Shown here one piece after another: positions 1-8,998 of a DNA stretch of 64,000 bases. The notes beneath the pieces were generated by a model. The model made no database searches and was not told the origin of the DNA. It worked only from the letters and a program-made list of their open reading frames with translations. This DNA comes from Agrobacterium cucumeris (GTDB lineage: Bacteria; Pseudomonadota; Alphaproteobacteria; Rhizobiales; Rhizobiaceae), in contig NZ_CP080388.1 in the NCBI RefSeq assembly GCF_030036535.1, positions 1 to 64,000 of the forward strand. The letters are read 5' to 3'. How positions within the stretch are numbered: the first letter of the stretch is position 1; each line of letters begins with the position of its first letter. Made by a program: the position numbers and the translations under genes.

Positions 1-2285
1 TTGGTATCTTAGCGCACGTCGATATTGAATCGGGCTATGAAATCGAGGTGCCCGGTGCCTCACCCCATAAATTCGACGTGATTGCCCACAAAGCACTGCT
101 CGGAATCGAGCTAAAGCATGCTGGATCAGCTATATCCTATGCGGCAGGCGATCCCAATATGGACCGAATGCAAATGGGGAAAAATCGAATAGAGAAACTG
201 AAGCTAGGGTCCCGACAATATCTGGCTAGAGTTCTTAATTCAGATGCTCATTCCCTAGGGAATCTTGGGCGCAATGCAGAGCTGCAAAAAAGAGTTACCC
301 GTTACAAAATGGACAGTCTCTCGTTTGGGGCTCTACGGCTCGCTCTCGAAGACGCTGATGCTCGAGTCCGGATAGAGGATTTGATACCCAGCTCCGTACC
401 GCACGTTATAGGCGTGTCCCTCGATGGTGGTTTTCTTACAAACCAGTCTATCCAATTTAGCCAAAACCTTAATTGTATTATTGGGGGCCGTGGCACCGGT
501 AAATCAACCACCTTTGAAGCCGTTCGCTGTTTGGTGGGAGTAGACGCCGATTGCAAGGTTCTCGATTCTGAAGTTTGGCCAGATATATTGCATCTTTTCT
601 GGCGCGATAAGGCAGGCGTTCTACATCGCTTACAGCGCCATAAAGAAGGTGAGATGATCAACTTGGACGGCGACGATCGACCCGTTACCTTTGAAATTGA
701 TTGTTTTGGTCAAGGCGATGCGGCGAAGATTAGCATCCAAGCCCAAACCAATCCACTTGCGCTTCTGAACTACCTTGACCGTTTTATCAATATTCGCGCG
801 GCAATCGATTCCGAAAGCGAAGTTAGGGACAAATTACTTGAGCTGCAATCTAAGATCGAAGAGGCTGAGCAAAAAGTAGAACTCATACCCCAGCATGAAC
901 GGCTCTTGGCAACGACTAGGCAGCAGTTGGAAGCCTTAAAGAAGCCAGAAGTGACCGAACTAATCACTTTACAGCGCAAACTAGCGACCGAACGCGCGGT
1001 GCAATCCGACATCGCCGAAGTCATCAGTGAAGCTAAGCAGCAAATAGCGGCAGGCAGCTTCACTGACTTTGCCGGCCGCATACGAGAGGTTTCTACAGTG
1101 GACACTCTCACTGTAGGGCGAGAAGAGTTCCAGGCGATCCTCACAGCTGCCTCCAGTTATGAAACCAACGTCGGCGCAGCGGAAATACAAATTCGTTCAA
1201 GTGTCGATGCGCTGGAAGGTGTGGTTAAAACTCAAATTCTTACTTGGAAAACCAAAGAGACTGCAGCCCAAACACGTATTGATGAAAAGCGCCGCGAACT
1301 AGAGGCTTTGAACATTGCTTTTGATATGTCCTATATCAGTAAGCTCGCCAATGATGAGGCATCTCATGAGCAATCGATCAAAAATCTGAAAACTTGGAAA
1401 CCGCACCTTGATGAACTGAAAAAACAGCGGGTGCAAACTTTGCGAGAGAGATGGGGTCTTAGGGAGAGGGTTGCTACACTTCGAGATGCATTCGGTCGTA
1501 AAGCGAGTGAAATTCTGAGTGAATCTTTGTCCGATCTTTTTGTAAGCCTGAAATACAAGCGAAATGCCTACTCCCCAGAGGCTGAGGACATCATCATTAA
1601 TGCCATGGGGTGGAGAACCAACCAACAAGTAAGAGCTAACTATCTGGTTGCTGAGTTGACGATCCCGAAACTCCTAGATTCGCTTGGAAAGAAGGATTTT
1701 TCGGCTATAACGGGTATTAAGACGCCTGAAGGAGTTTCAATCTTCAAACAGGATGAAGCTCGGTCGATACTAGAAACCTTAGCTGAAAAAACGACACGGC
1801 AAGCGCTCGAGCGAGTCGCATTGCACGACCTTCCGAAACTACAGGTCACTCGCCACAATCCTGCCGCTACCGGTACACGTCATGTAACCCGCGACTTCTC
1901 CAAACTATCGCTAGGGCAGCAGCAATCAGTTCTGCTGGCATTGATGTTGTCATCCGACAGTGATCGGCCGCTAATTATCGACCAGCCAGAAGACAATTTA
2001 GATGGAGAATTCATTTACGCTACCCTTGTACCGGTGCTCAGAAGAGCAAAAGAACGGCGACAAATCATCATCGTGACCCATAATCCAAATGTCGCAGTCC
2101 TTGGCGATGCCGAGCAGATCGTTGTACTGAAGGCACTAAATGATCGCGGAACCATAACGTCACGGGGTTCAATTGATCATGCAGAGACCCGTGATGCAGC
2201 ATGTGCAATCTTAGAAGGAGCAAAAGAAGCCTTCATCCGCCGCAGCAGTATGTACGGTCTGGGTTCATACAGCCTTCCAAACTGA
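1..2285 (+). CDS. TrlF-family PHP-domain/SMC-like ATPase, 5' end outside the window
   Basis: The reading frame is open from the window edge (first full codon at 3), so the N-terminus is missing; the GTG at 48 is internal. Numbered from 48, the remains of a PHP phosphoesterase domain come first: AHVDIESG just before 48, IELKHA near 20-25 and SDAHSLGNLGR at 65-75. An SMC/ABC-type ATPase follows: Walker A GGRGTGKST at 146-154, a long charged coiled-coil middle (about 250-480), signature LSLGQQQ near 620, Walker B PLIIDQPEDNLD near 642 and an H-loop VTHNPN near 676. This is the TrlF architecture. PHP-ATPase proteins of this kind (the ppl type) have been reported as single-gene phage defence. AT-richer codons than the rest of the window suggest transfer. 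The family assignment is strong; the defence role is inference. Confidence 0.85.
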   Translation, partial: GILAHVDIESGYEIEVPGASPHKFDVIAHKALLGIELKHAGSAISYAAGDPNMDRMQMGKNRIEKLKLGSRQYLARVLNSDAHSLGNLGRNAELQKRVTRYKMDSLSFGALRLALEDADARVRIEDLIPSSVPHVIGVSLDGGFLTNQSIQFSQNLNCIIGGRGTGKSTTFEAVRCLVGVDADCKVLDSEVWPDILHLFWRDKAGVLHRLQRHKEGEMINLDGDDRPVTFEIDCFGQGDAAKISIQAQTNPLALLNYLDRFINIRAAIDSESEVRDKLLELQSKIEEAEQKVELIPQHERLLATTRQQLEALKKPEVTELITLQRKLATERAVQSDIAEVISEAKQQIAAGSFTDFAGRIREVSTVDTLTVGREEFQAILTAASSYETNVGAAEIQIRSSVDALEGVVKTQILTWKTKETAAQTRIDEKRRELEALNIAFDMSYISKLANDEASHEQSIKNLKTWKPHLDELKKQRVQTLRERWGLRERVATLRDAFGRKASEILSESLSDLFVSLKYKRNAYSPEAEDIIINAMGWRTNQQVRANYLVAELTIPKLLDSLGKKDFSAITGIKTPEGVSIFKQDEARSILETLAEKTTRQALERVALHDLPKLQVTRHNPAATGTRHVTRDFSKLSLGQQQSVLLALMLSSDSDRPLIIDQPEDNLDGEFIYATLVPVLRRAKERRQIIIVTHNPNVAVLGDAEQIVVLKALNDRGTITSRGSIDHAETRDAACAILEGAKEAFIRRSSMYGLGSYSLPN

Positions 2286-2306
2286 GGCGGGACAAGAGGT
2301 AAAAAG

Positions 2307-3038
2307 ATGCCGACAGATGCTAATTTCTTCACAACCCCGACTGGAATCGCAGTCATTTCAGCGGGTGCCTCGTTTATCGCGGGCCTTCTAGGTGCGGGAA
2401 TTTCTGCTTGGACGACACGACGTCTTCATGTGTCGCAGCTTGCCGCTGACCAAAGCCTAGCCGAACAAAGATTCGCATTTGATATCTCGCTTGCAGAAAG
2501 GAAATTCTTGTTGGATGCCCGGAACGCTGATCGTAAACGCAAACAAGACTTGGCAGAAACTGTGTTGACGGGCTTCTACCAAACCGAGGCGATCATGCGA
2601 TCAGTACGTTCACCGATGAGTTATCTCTATGAAGCTGATAGCCGTCCAAAAGTGACAGCCGAAACAGAATCGACAGCAAAGCTGCGTGATACATACTACG
2701 TTATTCTAGCTCGTTACGACAAAAATCGAAAGGAAATAGGAAACCTACTTGCGCTCCGCTATCGCATGACTGCCTGGTTTGGCGCAAATGCCGACGTTCC
2801 ATTCCAAAGGCTGCAAGAAGCTATAAATCAGGTCATCACAGCTGCACAGATGCTCGTGCGGTGGTCGGCCGACGCAGACAGTTTCCGCGCCAATAACTTA
2901 GAGTTATGGCAAAAAATGGAGGCAGACATATGGTGGGGAGCAGAAGATCCCGACCGAGTGGGCGTGCTGATTACGGGAGCTGTCGCCGCAATGGAAGCAA
3001 TCTGCCGTCCAATTCTCGAGGAGATCGTTGCTGCATGA
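2307..3038 (+). CDS. membrane-anchored coiled-coil protein of unknown function, probable partner of the TrlF-type ATPase
   Basis: The 243-residue protein starts 21 bp after the ATPase stop with a good ribosome site (AGAGG) at 2294-2298, so the two genes are probably one operon. Residues 11-33 form a single hydrophobic Gly/Ala-rich helix, followed by a long charged amphipathic stretch (about 35-80, repeated SLAE/DRKRKQ-type residues) that should be a coiled coil facing the cytoplasm. The rest is helical with several Trp and no motif I recognise. It shares the AT-rich composition of the upstream gene and differs from the genes after 3.1 kb. Membrane-anchored small partners are common in defence operons, but nothing in this protein proves such a role. 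Confidence 0.7.
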   Translation: MPTDANFFTTPTGIAVISAGASFIAGLLGAGISAWTTRRLHVSQLAADQSLAEQRFAFDISLAERKFLLDARNADRKRKQDLAETVLTGFYQTEAIMRSVRSPMSYLYEADSRPKVTAETESTAKLRDTYYVILARYDKNRKEIGNLLALRYRMTAWFGANADVPFQRLQEAINQVITAAQMLVRWSADADSFRANNLELWQKMEADIWWGAEDPDRVGVLITGAVAAMEAICRPILEEIVAA

Positions 3039-3106
3039 AGCAAATCGATCATCGACTGAGCGAAATATTTCTAATCAGGCGAACAAACACGAACGGGGAT
3101 CAGGAA

Positions 3107-3469
3107 TTGAAAGTCATCACAGGAACCGGATTTGCCGCTGCCGCACTTCTTTTTTCAGGCTCTGTAGCCTTTGCCGCGCCGACATACCTCAGCTGCGAAT
3201 TTGCGGGTTCGAAGGGAACCCCTCAGGTGTTCAATTTCGCTCTCGACGAAGCCGCCGGGACATTTGGAGTTTATGTCCCGGCTTCCGGAAGTCAGAGAAT
3301 GGAGAAAGGCACCTTCGCCGGCGGGAAAGCGAGCCTGAATGAAGGCTCGGTGGCATGGGAGATCGATATCGCCAAGGGTTCGGTCATTCGTGATAAGCGC
3401 ATGGTTGGCGAGAAGGACAGCGGGACCTGCAAGACGATCTCGCACGCGCAGAGCGGCTTTGACGAGTAA
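3107..3469 (+). CDS. small exported protein of unknown function
   Basis: From TTG at 3107 the product is 120 residues and begins with a clean signal peptide (Lys, then a hydrophobic Ala/Leu/Phe core, probable cut after VAFA near residue 22). The mature part has two Cys (YLSCEF and SGTCKT) that could form a disulfide, and looks like a small beta-rich periplasmic protein. An in-frame ATG at 3035 overlaps the stop of the preceding gene, but it would put 24 hydrophilic residues before the signal peptide; GGGGAT at 3094-3099 suits the TTG. No family recognised. Its composition is like the genes to its right, so the left-hand AT-rich segment ends about here. Confidence 0.6.
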   Translation: MKVITGTGFAAAALLFSGSVAFAAPTYLSCEFAGSKGTPQVFNFALDEAAGTFGVYVPASGSQRMEKGTFAGGKASLNEGSVAWEIDIAKGSVIRDKRMVGEKDSGTCKTISHAQSGFDE

Positions 3470-3599
3470 TTGCTGATCCGGACAAGAGGCCGGTATCAAG
3501 CGTTTACAGGGCGCTGAGAGCCTGGCGTGCCATCAGGCCGACATCACCCGGCAGATCGCCATCCTGCCTCGCAGGGTATCCTCTACGATACGGCCCACA

Positions 3600-4346
3600 T
3601 CATTTGTGAAGCTCGCCCATAACGGAGCGGAGCAAGCTTTGATCCGGCATTTTGCTGATTGGTATGCCTGCTTCACGAAACCACGATGTATCCGCCTCCG
3701 GATGAGGCCCCGTCAGCACGACGACACCTTTGCCGAAACGGTAACGAGCAGCGGCAATATCGCCATTCTGATACGTAGCAATCTTCTTGAACCCGCTGCG
3801 GTCTTTCGGCTCAGGCATATACGGCCCGTCCTGAAAGAAGACTGTTTGTTTTCTACCGCTCCACCTTGTCGACACCGCCGTGCTTATGATCGAATTTACC
3901 GGAAAGCCGGGCCGCCCGACCTCGGATTCCAGCTCGTCATCGATCAATCCTATGCCCGAACCGCTTGCGAGATAGGCTCCCATGCACGAGCCGAAAAAGC
4001 CGCCTCCTGCCTTAACAAACCTGCGGATGGCCTCAACCCGTTGATCACCAAGGCTTTCAAATGCGGCTGGAATATCCTGTCCCCCGCCCGGCTGGACGTA
4101 GATGTCATATTTTGAAAGCGTCTCGTCGCGAATATCGATCTTCTCCTTCGCACCGACGTAATCGACACGATACTCAGGTCCGAGCGCCATAATCGATTGA
4201 CGCATCGTTTCAGAGCAATCCTCGCAACTGGCGGGCCCGCGGTAAACCGCAACCCGAACGATGCCTTCCTTTGCGTTTGAAGAAGAAACCACCCCGGTGG
4301 TGGCAGTGATAACGGTGAGTGCCGCGGTCATGGTTTTGATGATCAT
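3600..4346 (-). CDS. exported BPL_N / class I glutamine-amidotransferase-like protein
   Basis: 248 residues with an N-terminal signal peptide (hydrophobic 6-20, cut near SSNAK). The core resembles the biotin-protein-ligase N-terminal (BPL_N) branch of the class I glutamine amidotransferase-like fold: VYVQPGGGQD near 80-90, a nucleophile elbow FFGSCMGAYLA with Cys near 120, and a late GPHPEAD that could supply the His. The secreted form lacks any ligase domain. Substrate unknown; members of this group are annotated only by fold. The gene is convergent with the small exported protein at 3107 and stands alone. The fold call is good; the role is unknown. Confidence 0.75.
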   Translation of the reverse strand: MIIKTMTAALTVITATTGVVSSSNAKEGIVRVAVYRGPASCEDCSETMRQSIMALGPEYRVDYVGAKEKIDIRDETLSKYDIYVQPGGGQDIPAAFESLGDQRVEAIRRFVKAGGGFFGSCMGAYLASGSGIGLIDDELESEVGRPGFPVNSIISTAVSTRWSGRKQTVFFQDGPYMPEPKDRSGFKKIATYQNGDIAAARYRFGKGVVVLTGPHPEADTSWFREAGIPISKMPDQSLLRSVMGELHK

Positions 4347-4452
4347 GTCTTATCTCGCTTATCTGGCGCGGGTTGGCCGAGGGAAGAGGCACAGCTGGCA
4401 GGAACTGGAACACAGCTTATGAGGCGCGCAACGCGCCGAGGCTCAGCGTGGA

Positions 4453-5907
4453 TCATGGTCTGGTATTCACCATGGGGTCCTCATCCAGGCTTTGATCGTC
4501 CGGCGCAGGAGCAACGCTTGACCCGCCCGAATCCTCATTGGGCGGCCATGTATCAGATGTTGAATGATCGGGCGGCGTCCAGCCCTCACGATCCTCCCGC
4601 TTGTCCTCATGGTCTGGCGAAGTGCCGTCTGTGGCAGGATCGAAAGCGCCCCTCTCCGCAGCATCAGGTTGTTGTTCCGGCGGAGACGGAACCACAGGCG
4701 GCGGGTTGTCCTGATCGCCAGGAGTAGCGGGATCCTGATCCTTCAGGCGGCTGTCGATCGGGACTTCAGGGCCTTGATCGGGAGCCTCTGCCGACGGAGG
4801 AACAGCGTTGTTTCTGAACTCATCAACCGGCGGAGCAGCCAGGGTCTGGTCTGTGGAAACGTCTTCCACGCTGAAGTTCACATCCTGTGGAACTGGCGCG
4901 ACGGCGACATCCGACAAATCTTCCTCGGGCATCGTCTGGTAGATATTCGTCGTCTCGTTCGTGACGTTGTATATCGTTTCATAGGTGACGTTCTGGAAGA
5001 TTTCGGGGCGGCTTTCGGTCATGATCGGAGCAGAAATGATCACGGGTTCGCTGTAATAGCTGTCAGCAACGCCTTGGTAATACCCGTCGTAATATCCGTC
5101 CCAGTAACTGTCGATTGACCGGTCGCTTTCAAAATCGACGATCCTTACATAATAGCCTGGATAATATTCCCTCGTGGTGAGTGAGAGAGCTGCGAAGGAG
5201 CCGGACAGGACCGTCAGTGTGAACGAAAGGCGCTGGTAGTCGTATCCACTTGCAGGCGCGCGCTGCGCTATCACAATTTCACGCCGCATCCTGATAACCT
5301 CAGTGCGAAGAGCTGCGTTGTCGGCGACCTCGTCCTCCAACTGCTGCATTCTATACGACAAGTCGGCAACTTTTCGTTTGAGCGCTTTCACATCCGATGC
5401 ATTTGCATTTGCCGCAAATCCCTTATGTTTTGCGAGGACGAAACGGCTTGAATATTCCGCCCAGGCCGCATTGAAGCGCTGGAGAGCTCTCGTCGCCCCG
5501 TCGCATTTGGCTGATGACAGGGAGTAACGCGTCTGCAGATTACCGACCGCATGGGACAGCGCCTTGGTGGCCCGCGAAATGCGGGCGGGTTCACGCGATG
5601 CAATTGCCGCTTCAAGGCCCTGCACAGACCGCGTCGCCTCCGTGAGGGCAGCGAGCGCAGCCACGCCACTGCGACGCCGTTTCTCGCCCTTCGCTTCGCT
5701 GAACGAAAAAGCGATTTCCCCCAGAGAGGCGCGCATGTCTCCAAGAAGGGCCGGCGCGTTCATCCGGACGGGTGAGCCGGCAACCGCTCGCACTGACGAG
5801 AGCGAAACGACGGCGGTTGCCAAGACAGCCTGCTGGACCAGGGGACTAACCGTAAGCGCCGCGAAAACCGGGAGGAGCGACACGAGTTTCATTTTGTTTT
5901 CAGGCAT
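4453..5907 (-). CDS. exported coiled-coil, Tyr-rich and Pro/Asp-rich protein of unknown function
   Basis: 484 residues from ATG 5907 (GAGAG about 9 bp upstream; an in-frame TTG lies at 5913). The order is: signal peptide with a long Ala/Val/Leu core (about 8-40), a helical domain with a short coiled coil (KRKVADLSYRMQQLEDEV, about 175-195), a hydrophobic beta-like stretch, a Tyr-rich repeat (YWDGYYDGYYQG), an Asn/Thr-rich segment and a disordered acidic Pro-rich tail of about 130 residues. No catalytic motif is visible. The tail looks like a spacer or a wall/matrix-contacting arm. I do not recognise a family. The gene is divergent from the PepSY two-component operon with a 323-bp shared upstream region. 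Confidence 0.65.
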   Translation of the reverse strand: MPENKMKLVSLLPVFAALTVSPLVQQAVLATAVVSLSSVRAVAGSPVRMNAPALLGDMRASLGEIAFSFSEAKGEKRRRSGVAALAALTEATRSVQGLEAAIASREPARISRATKALSHAVGNLQTRYSLSSAKCDGATRALQRFNAAWAEYSSRFVLAKHKGFAANANASDVKALKRKVADLSYRMQQLEDEVADNAALRTEVIRMRREIVIAQRAPASGYDYQRLSFTLTVLSGSFAALSLTTREYYPGYYVRIVDFESDRSIDSYWDGYYDGYYQGVADSYYSEPVIISAPIMTESRPEIFQNVTYETIYNVTNETTNIYQTMPEEDLSDVAVAPVPQDVNFSVEDVSTDQTLAAPPVDEFRNNAVPPSAEAPDQGPEVPIDSRLKDQDPATPGDQDNPPPVVPSPPEQQPDAAERGAFDPATDGTSPDHEDKREDREGWTPPDHSTSDTWPPNEDSGGSSVAPAPDDQSLDEDPMVNTRP

Positions 5908-5983
5908 TTTCAAATCTCTCGTACCTATTGTATGTCATCGCAGGAGCGCGCAATCCGTATATGTCCGGTCACGGCACCTTAAG

Positions 5984-5999
5984 GGTCCGTCCACGGACC
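5984..5999. promoter_or_regulatory. palindrome in the divergent region upstream of the PepSY operon
   Basis: GGTCCGT and ACGGACC flank a 2-bp centre, a perfect 7-2-7 inverted repeat about 76 bp upstream of the 4453-5907 gene and about 230 bp upstream of the PepSY gene. It could be an operator for either gene. No consensus is recognised. Nothing else stands out in 5908-6230 apart from the Shine-Dalgarno at 6219-6225. Confidence 0.35.
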
Positions 6000-6230
6000 A
6001 TCCGGGCGGATTTCGTGTGGCCAGGATCGTGAGCGCAATCATCCAGAAGATGGCAACAAACACGGCGGCTGGAAGTAGGCGCAAGAACATCGGTGAACCT
6101 CACTGAACCTGACGAGCCAAAAACGCGTCAGGCAGTGATATATTCGACTGGACCTGACAGCCCCTTGAAGCCGTTGTCAGCGAATTGTCATCTTCAATCG
6201 TCTAAAGGTGCTGCGACCAAGGAGGTCCAT

Positions 6231-6686
6231 GTGAAACCCACCAAGCCAAAGCGATGCGTCCGATACTCCGTCGTGCTGGCGTTGATGCTCTCCACCGTGG
6301 TCCACGCGCGCGCCTATGCTGAAGATGACACGGGCGCAGGCGCTGAAAGCGAGACCTCCTCCGAGACCGAAAGCGACGATGGCGTGGCCGAGGGCGTCTA
6401 TAATGGCAGCGACGCTGCCAGCTCGATGCGCGGCTTTTCCAACGAGATCGAAGATTACGAACAGCAGGATCAAGGGGGCCCAAATGGTCTTCAGGGGCAA
6501 AATATCCTTTCGCTCGACAGCATTGCGGCAAAAACCCAGGCGCTCACGGACGGCCGCATTCTGGACGCTGAGCTCAAGCCGCGCCGCAACGGCCTCAGAT
6601 ACGAACTCAAAGTCCTGGAAAATGACGACCGGTTGCGACGATACTCCTTCGACGCGCATAACGGCCGTCTCATCGGAGTGAAGTGA
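6231..6686 (+). CDS. PepSY-domain periplasmic protein
   Basis: Start is GTG 6231, fixed by a full Shine-Dalgarno AAGGAGG at 6219-6225; upstream in-frame ATG codons lack one. The 151-residue product has a signal peptide (cut near AYA/ED, about residue 27), a Glu/Ser/Thr-rich acidic linker and a C-terminal PepSY domain (about 95-151: AKTQALTDGRILDAELK through YSFDAHNGRLIGVK). Short PepSY proteins often sit before an OmpR-type two-component pair and are thought to modulate the sensor from the periplasm. The response regulator starts 3 bp after the stop, so the genes are one operon. Confidence 0.8.
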   Translation: MKPTKPKRCVRYSVVLALMLSTVVHARAYAEDDTGAGAESETSSETESDDGVAEGVYNGSDAASSMRGFSNEIEDYEQQDQGGPNGLQGQNILSLDSIAAKTQALTDGRILDAELKPRRNGLRYELKVLENDDRLRRYSFDAHNGRLIGVK

Positions 6687-6689
6687 ACC

Positions 6690-7355
6690 ATGCGCGTTCT
6701 CATCGCCGAAGATGATAAACGGATCGCTCAGTCTCTCTCGATTGCGCTTGCGGCTGCCGGTTTCGTGACAGAGATCTCGCTTGATGGCGAGGACGCCTGG
6801 TTTCGAGGCGAAACCGAGGCATTTGATGCCGTCATCTTAGATCTCGGCCTTCCAGGCCTCGACGGACTGACCATTCTCAAGCGATGGCGCCGCGACGGCA
6901 GGGCTGCGCCGGTTCTCATCCTGACAGCCCGCGGAGACTGGAGCGAACGGGTCGAAGGTATCGAATCCGGTGCAGATGATTATGTCGTGAAGCCTTTCAG
7001 GATGGAGGAAGTCGTCGCGCGTATCCGGGCGCTGGTGAGGCGCGCAGCCGGCTTTTCCTCGCCGAACATCACGATAGGCCGCTACACGCTGGACACGCGG
7101 CTGAAACAGGTCTCGATCGGAGGATTGCCCGTCGCACTCTCTCCCCAGGAATACCGCCTGTTAGCCTTCATGGCGCACAGGCCGGGGAAGGTCGTTTCCC
7201 AGCTGGAAATCACGGAACATCTCTATGCACAGGATGACGACCGCCTGTCCAACGCCGTCGAGGTGCTGGTCGGGCGGCTTCGCCGCCGACTGGGCGCCGA
7301 TATCATCATTACACGCAGAGGGTTGGGATATCTCCTGGGCGGCGATGCCGCATGA
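6690..7355 (+). CDS. OmpR/PhoB-family response regulator
   Basis: 221 residues. The receiver domain is complete: acidic pair E7-D8-D9, phosphoacceptor Asp51 in VILDLGLPGLDG, Thr79 (ILTA) and Lys101 (VVKPF). A winged-helix DNA-binding domain fills about 125-220, with LSPQEYRLL and TRRGLGYLL as landmarks. It is a transcription factor acting on the signal from the adjacent kinase. Its stop overlaps the kinase start by 4 bp (ATGA), showing translational coupling. The best resemblance is to the PhoP/QseB-like branch; the target genes are not evident. Confidence 0.93.
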   Translation: MRVLIAEDDKRIAQSLSIALAAAGFVTEISLDGEDAWFRGETEAFDAVILDLGLPGLDGLTILKRWRRDGRAAPVLILTARGDWSERVEGIESGADDYVVKPFRMEEVVARIRALVRRAAGFSSPNITIGRYTLDTRLKQVSIGGLPVALSPQEYRLLAFMAHRPGKVVSQLEITEHLYAQDDDRLSNAVEVLVGRLRRRLGADIIITRRGLGYLLGGDAA

Positions 7356-8707
7356 AATCACGATCGCTGAAATCCCGCATGATCGTGGCCGGCGCGGTGT
7401 GGATTTTTTTCGCGCTCATACTTGCCGGTTCTGCAATATCCTATCTGTTCATTGAAAATGTCGAAAAGGGAGTTCGGTCCGATCTCAGCGCGACACTCTC
7501 GCGGCTCGTTGCCATCATCGACCTTGATGCGCGGCAAGATCGGCCCCGTCTGACACGACAGCTGCCCGACCCGAGATATGAAACCCCGTTTAGCGGCGTT
7601 TACTGGCAGATCACCGACATAGACAATCAAAAGGCGCTGCGCTCGCGCTCCCTGTGGGATAAAAATCTCGAGACGGAGGTGAGCACCGATGGCGAGCATT
7701 TCGCCAGTATTGACGGCCCGGCGGGCCAATCCCTGCTGGCACTGTCGTTGACGACGCGCTTCAAGGCGAGGGACATTGAACGTCACTATCAGATCGTCGT
7801 CGCACTGGACCGTTCCATCCTCGACGAAACCATTCACAAATTTGCATGGGAAATGACCGCGGCGCTCGCCGTACTCGGTGCGTCGCTCGTCCTTGCCGCC
7901 CTGTTGCAGGTTCATTTCGGCCTCCTGCCGTTCCGGCAGTTAAAGAGTGAAGTCGAGATCATTCGCAAGGGCGCCGCGACCTCGCTGGAGAGCGAATATC
8001 CGACAGAGGTGTATCCGCTTGTTGCCGAAGTGAACGAACTGTTGAAACTGCAGGAAACATCGATCGAATTTGCAAGGGCGCGCGCTTCCGATCTTGCGCA
8101 CGGATTGAAGACGCCCCTCTCCGTCCTAGTGACGGTTGCCGAGGACCTCAGACGCCGTGGCGAAACGTCCGCCGCGTCTGTCCTGTTCGATCTGTCCGAG
8201 GAAATGAACAGTCGGGTGGACTATCAGCTCAAATTGTCGAAACTCCGACAGAGAGCGCGGCTGCACACATTGCGGGCTCCACTTGGATCGATCGTCAGCC
8301 GGGCCGTCGCCGTTCTCAAGAAAACCAAAGAAGGCGAGCAACTGAACTGGCAGATCGACATGACGCAGAACATCGACGTCGATATCGATGAAAACGATCT
8401 CGTCGAACTGGTCGGCGTCGTTTTGGAAAACGCAGCAAAGTGGGCCACCTCGACGGTACGGGTGTCAGCATCAAGGCGGAAGGACGTCGCAGAGCTGCGC
8501 ATCTTTGATGACGGGCCGGGTATCGGCCAGTCCGACCTCAAGCTCATTGGGAAACGCGGCCAACGCTTCGATGAAAGCGTTGGCGGGTCTGGACTTGGCT
8601 TGGCGATTGCAACGGAAATTCTCGCGATAAACCACGGTTCGATCCTCTTCGAAGGCGATCAGGGCGTGGGAACCCTTGTCATCGTGAGGCTTCCGCTTGC
8701 CGTCTGA
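7352..8707 (+). CDS. membrane sensor histidine kinase (PhoQ-like)
   Basis: 451 residues: TM1 about 11-35, a periplasmic domain of about 130 residues, TM2 about 168-188, linker, then the DHp helix with His250 in DLAHGLKTPLS and a HATPase_c domain with N-box VLENAAKWA, G1 DDGPGIG and G2 GGSGLGLAIA. The H-box with Gly-Leu-Lys after the His is typical of PhoQ-type kinases paired with PepSY proteins. The gene overlaps the regulator gene by 4 bp. The signal is unknown; cations, peptides or envelope state are possible by analogy only. Confidence 0.92.
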   Translation: MKSRSLKSRMIVAGAVWIFFALILAGSAISYLFIENVEKGVRSDLSATLSRLVAIIDLDARQDRPRLTRQLPDPRYETPFSGVYWQITDIDNQKALRSRSLWDKNLETEVSTDGEHFASIDGPAGQSLLALSLTTRFKARDIERHYQIVVALDRSILDETIHKFAWEMTAALAVLGASLVLAALLQVHFGLLPFRQLKSEVEIIRKGAATSLESEYPTEVYPLVAEVNELLKLQETSIEFARARASDLAHGLKTPLSVLVTVAEDLRRRGETSAASVLFDLSEEMNSRVDYQLKLSKLRQRARLHTLRAPLGSIVSRAVAVLKKTKEGEQLNWQIDMTQNIDVDIDENDLVELVGVVLENAAKWATSTVRVSASRRKDVAELRIFDDGPGIGQSDLKLIGKRGQRFDESVGGSGLGLAIATEILAINHGSILFEGDQGVGTLVIVRLPLAV

Positions 8708-8774
8708 TCTCGACAAACCTGCAACGACTTGATGTTCACCTGAAGGGATATTCAGCGACAAGGGAGCACTAAAA

Positions 8775-8960
8775 TTACCGACCAGCTGACCTAGTGCCAT
8801 TCAGGAGTTTATCGAGTTCAGCAGCGCGGGATCTGGATAGCCGAACTTCTTCAGCAAACAGCGGCCAGCGGTCTACGGCCGCTCGAACCTGTTCGACAAC
8901 TTCCCGGCCATCCGGATCTGAAATCGAGGCCCCCCTGGAGACTGCCGAAAGGTGAGGCAC
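8775..8960 (-). pseudogene. possible remnant of a hipA-like gene (C-terminal tail only)
   Basis: A short open stretch reads VRAAVDRWPLFAEEVRLSR and ends with a Leu-rich helix. This resembles the end of HipA toxin kinases, where a conserved Trp/Phe-Ala helix precedes the C-terminus. There is no kinase core, no hipB, and the frame is closed just upstream near 8982, so only a tail could remain. The similarity is from memory and weak. If wrong, 8708-8998 is simply a non-coding gap of 291 bp between convergent genes. Confidence 0.3.
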
Positions 8961-8998
8961 GTCCTCAGGGCGTCGGACGTGACATCATGATCGTTTGT

